From contig JAAWHU010000003.1 of assembly GCA_022796015.1 (NCBI GenBank), forward strand, positions 19,927-83,926: DNA of 64,000 nt, written 5' to 3'. Within the stretch, counting starts at the first letter, position 1. Each line of letters starts with the position of its first letter. The position numbers and the translations under genes are program-made. This document shows, piece after piece, positions 42,174-51,800 of the stretch. The notes below the pieces were generated by a model, which did no database searches, was not told the origin of the DNA, and saw only the letters and a list, made by a program, of their open reading frames with translations. This stretch comes from Hungatella sp. (GTDB lineage Bacteria; Bacillota; Clostridia; Lachnospirales; Lachnospiraceae).

Positions 42174-44412
42174 AGGAACAAAGATCATAGAGACTGAGCG
42201 TCTGATTCTCAGGCCGTTTAAAAAGGAGGACGCAGGCCCTATGTTTGAGAATTGGGCTTCCGATCCGGAAGTCACCAAATTTCTTACCTGGCCGACCCAT
42301 GAAAGCGTGGAAGTGACAGGCAAAGTAGTGGAAAGCTGGGTTCAAAGGAACGATAATCCCATGCATTATCAGTGGGCCATTGAACTGAAGGAAATCCATG
42401 AGCCCATTGGAAGCATTAGTGCCGTGAACATAGACGCCAGGACCCGGACGGCGACTGTCGGGTATTGTATCGGCCGCAGATGGTGGGGACAAGGCATCAC
42501 TCCGGAGGCGTTGGAAGCAGTGATTGCCTTCTTTTTTGACCAGGTTTGCGTAAACCGTATCAATGCCTGCCACGATCCCAGGAATCCCAATTCCGGAAAG
42601 GTCATGAAAAAATGTGGCATGACCTTTGAGGGTACATGGAGACAAGGCGGCGTAAATAACCAGGGCGTGTGTGATGAATCCTGGTATTCGATTCTCAGAA
42701 CCGAATATGAAAATAAGAAACATGAATGGTGGAAACACGCAGTCGTATATCAGATCTATCCCAAAAGCTTTCGGGATTCCAACGGAGACGGCATGGGAGA
42801 TCTGAAGGGAATTACAGAGCGGCTGCCGTACTTAAAGGAACTGGGAGTAAATGTTCTGTGGCTCTGCCCGATCTATAAGTCTCCCATGGATGATGGGGGT
42901 TACGACATCGCCGATTATTATCATGTGGACCCTATGTTCGGCACGGACCAGGATTTGGATGAGCTGATGGACAGGGCAGGGAAAATGGGAATCAAAATTC
43001 TCATGGATCTGGTGATCAACCATACATCTGATGAACATGCCTGGTTTCAGGAGGCATTGAAAGAGCCCGATGGCAGATATGGCGATTACTATATTTTTAA
43101 GGAGACGGAGGATGGCACGCTGCCAAACAACTGGCGCTCCTACTTCGGCGGCCCGGCTTGGGAGAGAATCGGGGACACCAACCGATTTTACCTCCATGCA
43201 TTTTCCAGGAAACAGCCGGATTTAAACTGGGAAAATGAGGAAGTCCGGGAAGAACTGTACCGGATGGTAAATTACTGGCTTGACAAAGGCTTGGGAGGAT
43301 TTCGGATAGATGCTATCAGCAACATTAAAAAGCATATGGAATACGGCATATTTTCTCCTGACGGAGAGGATGGGCTGCGGTATATCGGCGACTGGATTCT
43401 GAATCAGCCGGGAATCGAAACATTTCTCGGGGAGTTAAGCAACAGAACCTTTCGGCTTCACAACAGTATGACTGTGGCGGAGTCCGATGTGCCTGATGAA
43501 CTGCTCCACCGGTTCATAGGAGAAGAGGGATTCTTTTCCATGGTTTTTGACTTCACCTATACGGATATTGACCTGCCGGACACAGGAGAGTGGTTCCGGG
43601 CAAAGCCGTTTACGGTCCGAGAGTTAAGGGACAAGCTGTTCCACAGTCAGCTCATGGTCCAGGAAAAAGGCTGGGGAGCCGTCTACCTGGAGAACCATGA
43701 TCAGAACCGGTCCGTGAACAAATATATTCCCCATGGGGAAAGAAATTATTACAGCAAGACCATGCTTGCATGCCTGTTCCTCATGCTGCGAGGCACTCCC
43801 TTTATCTACCAGGGGCAGGAGATTGGAATGGAGAATATTCCCATGGATTCCCTGGAGGAATATGACGATATTGCCACCAAGAGTCAGTATGCCAGAGCCC
43901 TGGAAGAGGGTATGAGTCCCAAGGAGGCTCTCGCTGTAGTCAACCACAGAAGCCGGGACAACAGCAGGACTCCTATGCAGTGGGACGATTCGGAGAATGC
44001 CGGATTCAGCCCTGCCGGGCGCACATGGCTGAAGGTCAACCCCAACTATAAGAACATCAATGCCAAACAGCAGATGGAAGATCCCAAGTCAGTGCTGAAT
44101 TTCTATAAGAAATTGATTGCCTTAAGAAAGGACAGTCCCTATGCCCCCTTGATCGTGGATGGAAGATTTATCCCCTATGAGACAGAAGATGACTCCGTGA
44201 TTGCCTATGAGAGGGCAGGGGATGGGGAGAGCCTGCTGGTGATCCTTAATTTTCAGAATAAGGACAGTGTGGTCAAGGCGCCGAAAGGGTATGGGAAAAA
44301 AGTCATTGGCAACTATGACCGTGATTTCTGCCCTGGTGAGGAATACAGTCTGAGGCCTTATGAATGTGTTGTGCTGTGGAAGGGGGAATATGGCCAGGGA
44401 GACCCTGCTTAG
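42163..44412 (+). CDS. In-frame fusion: GNAT acetyltransferase plus GH13 alpha-glucosidase
   Basis: A single 749-residue frame. Residues 1-182 are a RimJ/RimL-type GNAT acetyltransferase (TKIIETERLILRPFKKED, GYCIGRRWWGQGITPEAL for acetyl-CoA binding, NPNSGKVMKKCGM). From about residue 187 a complete GH13 oligo-1,6-glucosidase / alpha-glucosidase begins at EWWKHAVVYQIYPKSFRDSNGDG. Its nucleophile Asp is in GGFRIDAI, the acid/base Glu in MTVAES, and the transition-state Asp in LENHDQNR. No in-frame start codon lies between the two parts, so the glucosidase appears to have lost its own ATG. The GNAT start has AAGGAG upstream. It converges on an RpiR regulator gene with overlapping stops. Confidence 0.88.
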   Translation: MEHRGTKIIETERLILRPFKKEDAGPMFENWASDPEVTKFLTWPTHESVEVTGKVVESWVQRNDNPMHYQWAIELKEIHEPIGSISAVNIDARTRTATVGYCIGRRWWGQGITPEALEAVIAFFFDQVCVNRINACHDPRNPNSGKVMKKCGMTFEGTWRQGGVNNQGVCDESWYSILRTEYENKKHEWWKHAVVYQIYPKSFRDSNGDGMGDLKGITERLPYLKELGVNVLWLCPIYKSPMDDGGYDIADYYHVDPMFGTDQDLDELMDRAGKMGIKILMDLVINHTSDEHAWFQEALKEPDGRYGDYYIFKETEDGTLPNNWRSYFGGPAWERIGDTNRFYLHAFSRKQPDLNWENEEVREELYRMVNYWLDKGLGGFRIDAISNIKKHMEYGIFSPDGEDGLRYIGDWILNQPGIETFLGELSNRTFRLHNSMTVAESDVPDELLHRFIGEEGFFSMVFDFTYTDIDLPDTGEWFRAKPFTVRELRDKLFHSQLMVQEKGWGAVYLENHDQNRSVNKYIPHGERNYYSKTMLACLFLMLRGTPFIYQGQEIGMENIPMDSLEEYDDIATKSQYARALEEGMSPKEALAVVNHRSRDNSRTPMQWDDSENAGFSPAGRTWLKVNPNYKNINAKQQMEDPKSVLNFYKKLIALRKDSPYAPLIVDGRFIPYETEDDSVIAYERAGDGESLLVILNFQNKDSVVKAPKGYGKKVIGNYDRDFCPGEEYSLRPYECVVLWKGEYGQGDPA

Positions 44413-45293
44413 CCCTCCTCCCTGATAATCTCCACCGTAGTCCTCCTCCGCCCCTCCTCAATAGCCCGCCCGGAATCAATCTTTACCTGGAGATTCTTCT
44501 CATAATCTAGGGCAAACAGGCAGGAATAGATCACGTCCAGCAGGTAGGCAATGGAGCTGTCCGTGGTAAATGTGGCGATCTTGGAATACTGCTTCTCCCT
44601 GGTGCAGATGCGCAGCACACAGTCGGCCATCTTAGACAGCTGGCTGTCGCCGATATTGGTAATAACGATAATGGGGATCCTGTGTTTTTTCAGCATCTCT
44701 GCCGCCTTAATCAGGATAGGAGTCTCCCCGGAGTAGGAAATCATAAGGGCGCAGGAGGAGGGGGCTGCCAAGTAAGCTGTGTAGACCACATCTCCCTGCA
44801 TCTGACACATGTCCACCCTTTTTCCGATTCTGCTCATATGAAACTGAAATTCCTGACTGATGATCAGATTGTTGCTGGCAGCATAGATTCCTATAGAGGA
44901 GGCCTTTCTCATAATGAGAAGGGCCTTCTGCAGGTCGTCATGGGTGATGAGAGACAGGGTATCGTCAATGGCTTCCTTTTTCAAAGCCGCGATCTTGCCG
45001 GCGATGGTCATAATATTATCCCCCCTTTTAAAGGGAAGGTTGGCGTCAATATTCTGAAAATGGGATTGTAAATATTCCTCCTCCTTCAGGAACTCCTCTT
45101 TCAGTTCATTCCATCCGCTGTAATTCAGCTTTTGTGCGATGCGCACTAAGGTGGAGGGGGAGGCGAAGGCCGCCTGGGCGATCTCTTTGGTGGTCATATT
45201 TCTGATATTTATTTTCGCCTCCAGAATATAGTCCACAATGGCTCGTTCGCTGTTGGAAAAATCGTATTGTTCCAGCCGTTCTCTGATTAACAT
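44409..45293 (-). CDS. MurR/RpiR family transcriptional regulator
   Basis: A 294-residue regulator. The N-terminal helix-turn-helix (about residues 1-77) includes SNSERAIVDYILEAK and IAQAAFASPSTLVRIAQKLNYSGWNELK. The C-terminal SIS domain (about 120-260) has the phosphosugar-binding GIYAASNNLIISQEF and LMISYSGETPILIKAAEML segments. Such proteins respond to phosphorylated sugars and control amino-sugar or glucoside catabolism. Its stop overlaps that of the GNAT-GH13 gene (convergent), which makes that gene a possible target, but no operator was identified. It has its own promoter. Confidence 0.93.
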   Translation of the reverse strand: MLIRERLEQYDFSNSERAIVDYILEAKINIRNMTTKEIAQAAFASPSTLVRIAQKLNYSGWNELKEEFLKEEEYLQSHFQNIDANLPFKRGDNIMTIAGKIAALKKEAIDDTLSLITHDDLQKALLIMRKASSIGIYAASNNLIISQEFQFHMSRIGKRVDMCQMQGDVVYTAYLAAPSSCALMISYSGETPILIKAAEMLKKHRIPIIVITNIGDSQLSKMADCVLRICTREKQYSKIATFTTDSSIAYLLDVIYSCLFALDYEKNLQVKIDSGRAIEEGRRRTTVEIIREEG

Positions 45294-45341
45294 AGTCTGT
45301 TGTCACTCCTGTTCTGTGCTGCGCATTTGAAGTTATTTCTA

Positions 45342-45370
45342 AGTATAATAACCTTATCAATAAAAGTCAA
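45342..45370 (-). promoter_or_regulatory. Sigma-A promoter of the RpiR gene
   Basis: On the minus strand TTGACT (45370-45365), a 17-base spacer and TATACT (45347-45342), about 48 bases before the start codon. Confidence 0.7.
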
Positions 45371-45399
45371 CGAGCCTTAACAAGAGGATTCCGTCTTTT

Positions 45400-45564
45400 C
45401 TATGCCATGAGCTTTTCCGCCCAGTTGTAAGAGCACAGTCCCAGGGAGCCCAGCATTTTCATTCGCTCCTTCAGAGGCAGATTCTTTAACTCCCTCATCT
45501 CCAGAACATTTTCAGCCCTCTTTGCAGTAGGATCATTTACGGTGTCATAAAGTCTGTTTTTCAT
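45400..45564 (-). CDS. Undescribed 54-residue protein
   Basis: A small gene of 54 codons plus stop. AAAGGAG lies about 10 bases before the ATG, and a promoter (TTGATT, 16 bases, TATGAT) precedes it. The product begins MKNRLYDTVNDPTAKRAE and continues with a Leu/Met/Lys-rich amphipathic stretch (LEMRELKNLPLKERMKMLGS), ending NWAEKLMA. No signal peptide or transmembrane helix is seen, and no domain was recognised. The good signals and divergent, operator-bearing promoter region shared with the MmcQ/YjbR gene support a real gene. Function unknown. Confidence 0.6.
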   Translation of the reverse strand: MKNRLYDTVNDPTAKRAENVLEMRELKNLPLKERMKMLGSLGLCSYNWAEKLMA

Positions 45565-45599
45565 TTTGTTGTTCTCCTTTCTTTTCTTGAACTGCCCCT

Positions 45600-45627
45600 A
45601 TCATACCTGATTTCCGGGAATAATCAA
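45600..45627 (-). promoter_or_regulatory. Promoter of the 54-residue protein gene
   Basis: Minus strand TTGATT (45627-45622), a 16-base spacer, TATGAT (45605-45600), about 36 bases before the ATG at 45564. Confidence 0.55.
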
Positions 45628-45643
45628 CAGATTGGGGCCTGGT

Positions 45644-45703
45644 TGTAACGGTGTTTACAGATTAGGCTTATAACCCGGCCGAAAATGTAAATGGGTGTTT
45701 ACA
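45644..45703. promoter_or_regulatory. Paired operator-like TGTAA/TTTACA repeats in a divergent promoter
   Basis: Two similar inverted repeats: TGTAACGGTGTTTACA (45644-45659) and TGTAAATGGGTGTTTACA (45686-45703), each with a 6-base spacer and the common half GGTGTTTACA. They lie between the divergent genes of the 54-residue protein and the MmcQ/YjbR protein. The second overlaps the -35 of the plus-strand promoter, as expected for repression. Confidence 0.55.
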
Positions 45704-45726
45704 AACAGGGAAAAGGCCGATACAAT
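45698..45726 (+). promoter_or_regulatory. Sigma-A promoter of the MmcQ/YjbR gene
   Basis: TTTACA (45698-45703), a 17-base spacer, TACAAT (45721-45726), about 30 bases before the ATG at 45756. The -35 is part of an operator-like repeat. Confidence 0.6.
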
Positions 45727-45755
45727 GAAAACAAGAAAAACGGAGGAGATTACCT

Positions 45756-46202
45756 ATGCGCCAGTCGGTTTTTGCGTACATGAAAAAGAAATATAAGGTT
45801 TCCCCGGAATATCCATGGAGGAAGTATGATACCAACGCCGTGTTCCGCCACAGCGACAACCGAAAATGGTTTGCCCTGGTTATGGAGGTGAAGAGAGAGA
45901 AACTGGGGATGTCCGGGGAGGGGTATGTGGATGCCATCAATCTGAAGATAGATGATAGGATGCTAAAGGACGTGCTGGTTGGGGAGAAGGGGATTCTGCC
46001 TGCCTACCACATGAACAAGGAACACTGGATTACCGTGGTTCTGGATGGCACGGTGGGGGAGGACAAGCTCCATGAGCTGATCCAACTGAGCTATGAAGCC
46101 ACTGCCTCGAAGAAAAAGAAAGAGAAGATGCGCCCTCCCGAGGAGTGGCTCATTCCGGCCAATCCGCGGCCCCAGAGGGATACCGGGCAGCTTGAGTTAT
46201 GA
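45756..46202 (+). CDS. MmcQ/YjbR family protein
   Basis: A 148-residue protein of the MmcQ/YjbR (CyaY-like fold) family. Seen: YPWRKYDTNAVFRHSDNRKWFALVMEV, the conserved early block, then VDAINLKIDD, and GILPAYHMNKEHWITVVLDG, the signature strand-turn. The C-terminal 30 residues are Lys- and Pro-rich. Members are small, probably nucleic-acid-binding proteins without a settled function. GGAGGA precedes the ATG. It is probably co-transcribed with the AbgB-like hydrolase and sbcDC (36-base gap), behind a promoter with operator-like repeats. Confidence 0.88.
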   Translation: MRQSVFAYMKKKYKVSPEYPWRKYDTNAVFRHSDNRKWFALVMEVKREKLGMSGEGYVDAINLKIDDRMLKDVLVGEKGILPAYHMNKEHWITVVLDGTVGEDKLHELIQLSYEATASKKKKEKMRPPEEWLIPANPRPQRDTGQLEL

Positions 46203-46237
46203 GCTGAATCAATATAAATAATGATATGGAGGAAATG

Positions 46238-47683
46238 ATGTTAAAAGAATATTTGAAGGAAATTGACAAAAAACAGGAACAGTTATGGGCTCTCAGCGAC
46301 AGGATCTGGGATTGTCCGGAGACTGCTTTCGGGGAATTTCAGTCCGAGGCGGCCTTAATAGAATTTTTTAAGAGCGAGGGCTTTGAGGTGAAGGAGAAAG
46401 CCTACGGCGTGGAGACTGCATTCACGGCACAGTACGGCAGCGGTTCTCCCCGCATCGGTGTGCTGGGAGAATTTGACGCCCTCTCCGGTTTAAGCCAGGT
46501 GGCAGGAGCCGTGGAGAAGACGGCGGCCATCCCCGGAGCCTGCGGTCACGGGTGCGGCCACAATCTGCTGGGAGCAGGGGCGGCAGCTGCGGCACTGGCA
46601 ATAAAAAAGTATCTGGAGGATGGCCATGAGGGAACAGTGATTTTTTATGGCTGTCCGGGAGAAGAAGGCGGATCGGGAAAGGCATTTATGGCAAAGGAAG
46701 GGGCCTTTTGTGATCTGGATGCCGCCCTGACCTGGCATCCCTCCACCTTCAATGAGGTAAACAAGGACAGCTCCCTTGCCAATTTCCAGATTTTGTATGA
46801 ATTTCACGGAACCAGCGCCCATGCCGCCGGATGTCCGGAGATGGGAAGAAGCGCACTAGATGCCCTGGAGCTTATGAATATCGGATGCAATTTCCTGCGG
46901 GAGCATATGATGGATGAGGCCCGCGTGCACTATGCCATCACTGATACAGGCGGATATTCCCCCAATGTAGTTCAGGATAAGGCAAAGGCCATCTACTTAA
47001 TCCGGGCTCCCAAGGTGGGGCAGGCACATGACCTTATGGAGCGGGTTCATAAGATTGCGCAAGGGGCCGCCCTTATGACAGAGACCAGGGGAGACCACGA
47101 GTTTATTAAGTCCTGCGCCAATATGGTGTCCAACCGGGTGCTGGAGAAGGTGCTGTATGAGGCCATGAAGGAAGTGGGAGTTCCTGCCTATACGGAGGAA
47201 GAGTACCAGCAGGCAGCAGCCTACACCGCCACGGTTCCGGAAGCCGGGGAGGGCTCTTATAATAAGAGAATCTCCGATCATATGATTCCGGAAAACGTAA
47301 AATTCCTGAAAGAAAAAAGGAACAGCCGTCTCTATGATTTTATTGTTCCCTATGAGGAGATTCACCAGGTCTCCTCAGGAGGAGGGTCTACAGACGTGGG
47401 GGATGTAAGCTGGATGTGCCCCACGGCGCAGATCAACACGGCCACATGGGCGCCGGGAACTCCGGGACATTCCTGGCAGGTGGTAGCCCAGGGCAAGTCT
47501 TCCGTTGCCCACAAGGGAATGATCTATGCAGGCAAAGCCATTGCCCTGGCGGCTCTTAAGCTTATGGAGCAGCCGGAACTTCTGAGACAAGCCAGAGCAG
47601 AGTTTAACGAGGAATTTGAGGGACAGAAATACATTCCTATTCCTAAAGAAGTGAAGCCCAGAGCCATAGATCAGATTCAGTAG
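46238..47683 (+). CDS. M20 amidohydrolase, AbgB / p-aminobenzoyl-glutamate hydrolase-like
   Basis: A 481-residue M20 metallohydrolase of the AbgB clade, which is longer than the hippurate hydrolase clade (390). Metal-site and catalytic landmarks: GACGHGCGHNLLGAG (about 105-119), GCPGEEGGSGK (about 137-147), and WHPSTFNEV (about 167). The lid domain has FHGTSAHAAGCPEMGRSALDALE. The late STDVGDVSWMCPTAQI matches AbgB relatives. It would release glutamate or another amino acid from an acylated or aminobenzoyl conjugate. I chose the ATG at 46238 (GGAGG 5 bases upstream); ATGs at 46226 and 46235 are in frame but overlap or abut the ribosome site. It is followed 11 bases later by sbcD. Confidence 0.9.
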   Translation: MLKEYLKEIDKKQEQLWALSDRIWDCPETAFGEFQSEAALIEFFKSEGFEVKEKAYGVETAFTAQYGSGSPRIGVLGEFDALSGLSQVAGAVEKTAAIPGACGHGCGHNLLGAGAAAAALAIKKYLEDGHEGTVIFYGCPGEEGGSGKAFMAKEGAFCDLDAALTWHPSTFNEVNKDSSLANFQILYEFHGTSAHAAGCPEMGRSALDALELMNIGCNFLREHMMDEARVHYAITDTGGYSPNVVQDKAKAIYLIRAPKVGQAHDLMERVHKIAQGAALMTETRGDHEFIKSCANMVSNRVLEKVLYEAMKEVGVPAYTEEEYQQAAAYTATVPEAGEGSYNKRISDHMIPENVKFLKEKRNSRLYDFIVPYEEIHQVSSGGGSTDVGDVSWMCPTAQINTATWAPGTPGHSWQVVAQGKSSVAHKGMIYAGKAIALAALKLMEQPELLRQARAEFNEEFEGQKYIPIPKEVKPRAIDQIQ

Positions 47684-47694
47684 TGTGACAGCCT

Positions 47695-48846
47695 ATGAAA
47701 TTTTTTCATTTATCGGATCTTCACATTGGATTAAAGCTTATGAACCGGGATCTGCGTGAAGATCAGGAATATATATTGAACCAGATTGTGGAGGCGGCCA
47801 GGCGGGAACAGCCGGAGGCAGTGGTAATCGCAGGGGACATCTATGACAAGGCGGTTCCCTCGGCAGAGTCGGTGGAGGTCTTTAACCGTTTCATCACGGA
47901 GATGACGGCGGCTCTGCCCCGCTCCGTCCTTATGATGATCAGCGGCAATCATGACAGCGGCCCTCGTGTGGACTGCTTCAGAACCGTGCTCTCCAGGCAG
48001 AACCTTTATATGATCGGTATACCTCCCATGACAGAGGGGCAGCATATAGAAAAGGTAACCATAAAGGACCGGTATGGGGCTGTGAATTTTTATCTGCTCC
48101 CCTTTGTGAAGCCCTCTATGGTCAAGGGCATTACAGGGTCTGATGAGAACGGTAACCATCTGTCCTATAACCGGGCCATACAAGCCCTGATAGAACGGGA
48201 AGCCATAGACGAGACCCAGAGAAATGTCTTTGTAAGCCATCAATTTTATCTTCCCGCGGGAAAACGAGGGGAGGACGTGGAGCGCATGGATTCGGAGATC
48301 ACCACAGTGGGCAATATCGATCAGGTGTCCGCCGGGATTCTTGAGAGATTTGACTATGCCGCCCTGGGGCATATTCACAAGCCCATGAAGGTGGGAGAAG
48401 GGAAGCTTCGCTACTGCGGCACCCCGCTGGCCTGTTCCGTCAGCGAGGCAGGACAGCAGAAGGGAATCCTTATGGTGGACATGGGGGAAAAGGGCAGGGA
48501 GATGGCCGTCACGGTTCTGCCCTTAAAGCCTCTGCGGCAGGTGCGGGTGATTAAAGGGGAGCTGAAGGAGGTGCTGGCCCAGGCGTGCGGCGACTATGTT
48601 TCCGTGGTACTGACCGACAAGGTGGATCTGGATGTCTTTGACATGCAGGACAGAATCAGGCTTGCCTTCCCCCGCCTGCTGGAAATCCGCAGAGAACATG
48701 TGAGATCGGCAGATTATGACAGGGATTTGGTGTCCGAGGAGGAACTGGATCCCTTTGAGCTGTGCTGCCGGTTTCTGAAGGCTTCGGATGAGGAGGACAA
48801 AGCCATATTGAGAGACGTGATCCATACGGTTTTGGGGGTGAAATGA
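47695..48846 (+). CDS. sbcD: Exonuclease SbcCD, nuclease subunit D
   Basis: A 383-residue Mre11-type nuclease that, with SbcC, cuts hairpins and protein-blocked DNA ends in the cytoplasm. Mn-binding motifs are complete: FFHLSDLHIGLKL (about residues 3-15), VIAGDIYDKAVPSAESVEVF (about 44-63), MISGNHDSG (about 84-92), VSHQFY (about 182) and ALGHIHKP (about 222). Length is normal. It directly precedes sbcC with 1 base between stop and start, a standard arrangement. The presence of palindromes in this genome (for example at 8964-9181) gives it natural substrates. Confidence 0.95.
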   Translation: MKFFHLSDLHIGLKLMNRDLREDQEYILNQIVEAARREQPEAVVIAGDIYDKAVPSAESVEVFNRFITEMTAALPRSVLMMISGNHDSGPRVDCFRTVLSRQNLYMIGIPPMTEGQHIEKVTIKDRYGAVNFYLLPFVKPSMVKGITGSDENGNHLSYNRAIQALIEREAIDETQRNVFVSHQFYLPAGKRGEDVERMDSEITTVGNIDQVSAGILERFDYAALGHIHKPMKVGEGKLRYCGTPLACSVSEAGQQKGILMVDMGEKGREMAVTVLPLKPLRQVRVIKGELKEVLAQACGDYVSVVLTDKVDLDVFDMQDRIRLAFPRLLEIRREHVRSADYDRDLVSEEELDPFELCCRFLKASDEEDKAILRDVIHTVLGVK

Positions 48847-48847
48847 C

Positions 48848-51800
48848 ATGAGACCGTTAAATCTGACGATGGAGGCATTCGGGTCCTACGGGCGGCGGAC
48901 CGTCATTGATTTTGAGAGGCCGGACCAGAACCTTTTTCTCATAACCGGCGATACGGGAGCCGGAAAAACCACAATATTTGACGCTATTGTCTTTGCGCTC
49001 TACGGGGAAGCCAGCTCCTCTGCCAACAAAAAGGATGGGACAGAGCTTCAGAGCCAGTTTGCGGATATGGGGACGGAACCATTTGTGGAGCTTACCTTTT
49101 CCGAGAAAAAGGGACAGGATCCTTCTATATATACGGTGCGCCGGGTGCCGAGACATCACAGGCCTTTAAAGAAGGGGGCAGGCATAAAGGAGGAACGGGA
49201 ATCTGTGTCCCTTGTTATGCCTGACGGCTCGGAGTACCCCCAGAAAGAGACGGACAAAAAGCTGGAGGAGATCCTTGGCCTGACCAAGAGCCAGTTTATG
49301 CAGGTGGCCATGATCGCCCAGGGGGAGTTTATGGAGCTTTTGCGGGCAAAATCCGACGACAAGAAAAAGATTTTCCGTAAGCTTTTTAAGACGGAGCCCT
49401 TTCAGGGCATTGCAGAGGAGCTGGCCGCAAGGAAGAAGGATAAGGAGAGAGAGATCGGCATTATCCGAACCATATGCCAGACGGAGGTGTCACGCATTCA
49501 GGTTCCTCAGGATTATGGGCAGGAGCCGGAGCTTAGGGAGCTGAAGGAGAGGATCACCAAAGGAGACAGGCTGGCGGCGGCAGACATGGAAACCACGATG
49601 ACAGAGCTGGGACACCTGTGTGATTGGCTGAGGACTGAAAAACATAGGGCGCTTCAGGGCTATGAAGAGGCAGGCAGGCTTCGGGATCAGAAGCGGGATG
49701 CATGTACAGAGGCGGAAAATCTGCTGCAGTTCTTCAGGCAGCTGGAGTCTGCCGGTGAAGAACTGACATGGTGCCTGGAGAGGGAAGAGGAGATAAGGGC
49801 CAAGGCTTTGCTGGCAAGGCAGCTGAGGGATGCATATGAGATAAAAAGGGAGGCTGAAAGCTATGAGGAAGCTGTCAGCCGAAAACAGGCTTTGGGGGCG
49901 GCCCTGAAGGGGCAGGAGGAGGAACTGCCGGCCCTAAAAAAAGAGGCGGAAGATGCCTCAGAGCTGGAGGCCCGGGAGAAGAAGGTCTATGAGGAAGAAC
50001 TGAGGATTTTCAGCCGGACCATAGAAAGAGCGGACAATGCCCTAAGACTTTTTGAGAAGATTAAACAGGTTCAAAAGGATATTTCCCAAAAGAACAATGA
50101 GTTTGACCAGGCTGGGAGAAATGCCAGAAATGCCAGGAAGAGTTTAGAAGACCTAGAGTCCCGGGAGCAGAGATGGCGCAGACAGGCAGAAGACCTGGGA
50201 GGAACAGAGGGACGGCTGGCCCAGTGGGAGGCAAGGAACCGGGAGGCCGAGGAGATGGCAAAAGACCTGGTCTATGTGAAGCGGCAGCAGCAGGAACTGG
50301 AGGTCTGGGGGAAAAAGGCGGAACAGGCAAGGCAGGATTATGAAGCCGCCGGCCGGAAATACGACAGAGAGCAAAGAGCCTATGAGTCTGTGCGCAAGGC
50401 ATTTCTGGATGCCCAGGCAGGAGTTCTGGCAAGGGAGCTTCGGCCGGGAAAGCCCTGTCCTGTCTGCGGTTCCACAGACCATCCAAATCCCTGTATGGAA
50501 GCAGAGGGTCAAAAGAACATAAGCCGTGAGACTTTGGAAGCCCTGGAAAATAACATAAAAAATCTGGGTGCAGTGCAGGAGAAGCTGGCAGGGGAGGCAA
50601 GATCCAGCCGGGACCTTCTGGATGTCAAAAACATTTCCCTGAAAGAAACCATGGAAAAACTGTTTGGGCGCATGGCAGAGGAGATAGGCGGCGTTCCGGA
50701 AGGGATGGGGCTTGGACAGGCGGAGGCCATGATTGGAACTTGGAAGCAATCCGTCCAGGCAGAGGGGGAACATCTGAAGGAGCAGAGCCGAACCTTGAGG
50801 CAGATTCAGGAATCCCTGAAGGATCTGGAGGAAGAAAAAAACCATCTGAGGGAGGAAGCAGACAAAGCTCAAAATGAGATGATAAACGCCGCCGCTTCCC
50901 TAAAGGAGATGGAAGGAATGTTAAAAACCTTTGAGGCCTCCAGGGAATATTCCGGGGAGGAAGAGGCAGTTCGGGCCCGCAGGGGAGCCCAGGCAAGGAA
51001 GGCTCAGAGGGAAGAACGCCGCAAAAAGGCAGAAGAGACGGCCCGAAACCGGCAGGCCAGGCGGGAAAATGCCGAAACCCTGATTAAAAAATACAGGGAG
51101 GAGCTTCCGGCCCAGGCAGAGGAGACAGCCCGGAGAAAATCCGTCTATGAAGCCATGATGGGGGAGAAGCATTTAACAGAAGCCCAGTGGAGAGATTTGA
51201 CCGATGCCTATGAAAAGGAGGAGGCAGACAGGCTTCAGGAAGAGGTTGAAGAGTTCAGGAAAAAGAAGGCGGCAGCCCAAAAGCTGGAGGCAGCGGCCAA
51301 AGAGGCCATAGGAAGCCGAAAACGGCCGGAGCCGGAGACAGCAAGGCGGGAGAGGGACGAGGCGGAGAAAAAGCGCAGTGACGCGGAGAGAATGTTAAGA
51401 CAGTATGAGACATACTATAATACAGACCAGGATGTTTACGAGGCTCTGTCTCCTAAGATGGAGGAGCGCAGGAGAATTGTGGAGGAGCACGCCAGGCTGG
51501 ATGGTCTGTACCGTCAGGTCTCCGGCAATGTTACGGGCGCAAGGATGGATCTGGAGACCTATGTACAGAGGTACTACCTGGAAAAGATTCTCCGGGGAGC
51601 CAACAGAAGGTTCCATGACATGTCCGGGGGGCAGTTCGAGCTTCGGATGTATGGGCTGGAAAAGGCAGGGGAAGGGAGAAATAAAGGCCTGGATCTTATG
51701 GTCTACTCCACGGTAACCGGAAAGGAGCGGGAGGTCCGCACCTTGTCCGGCGGTGAATCCTTTATGGCGGCCCTGTCCCTGGCACTGGGGATGGCAGATC

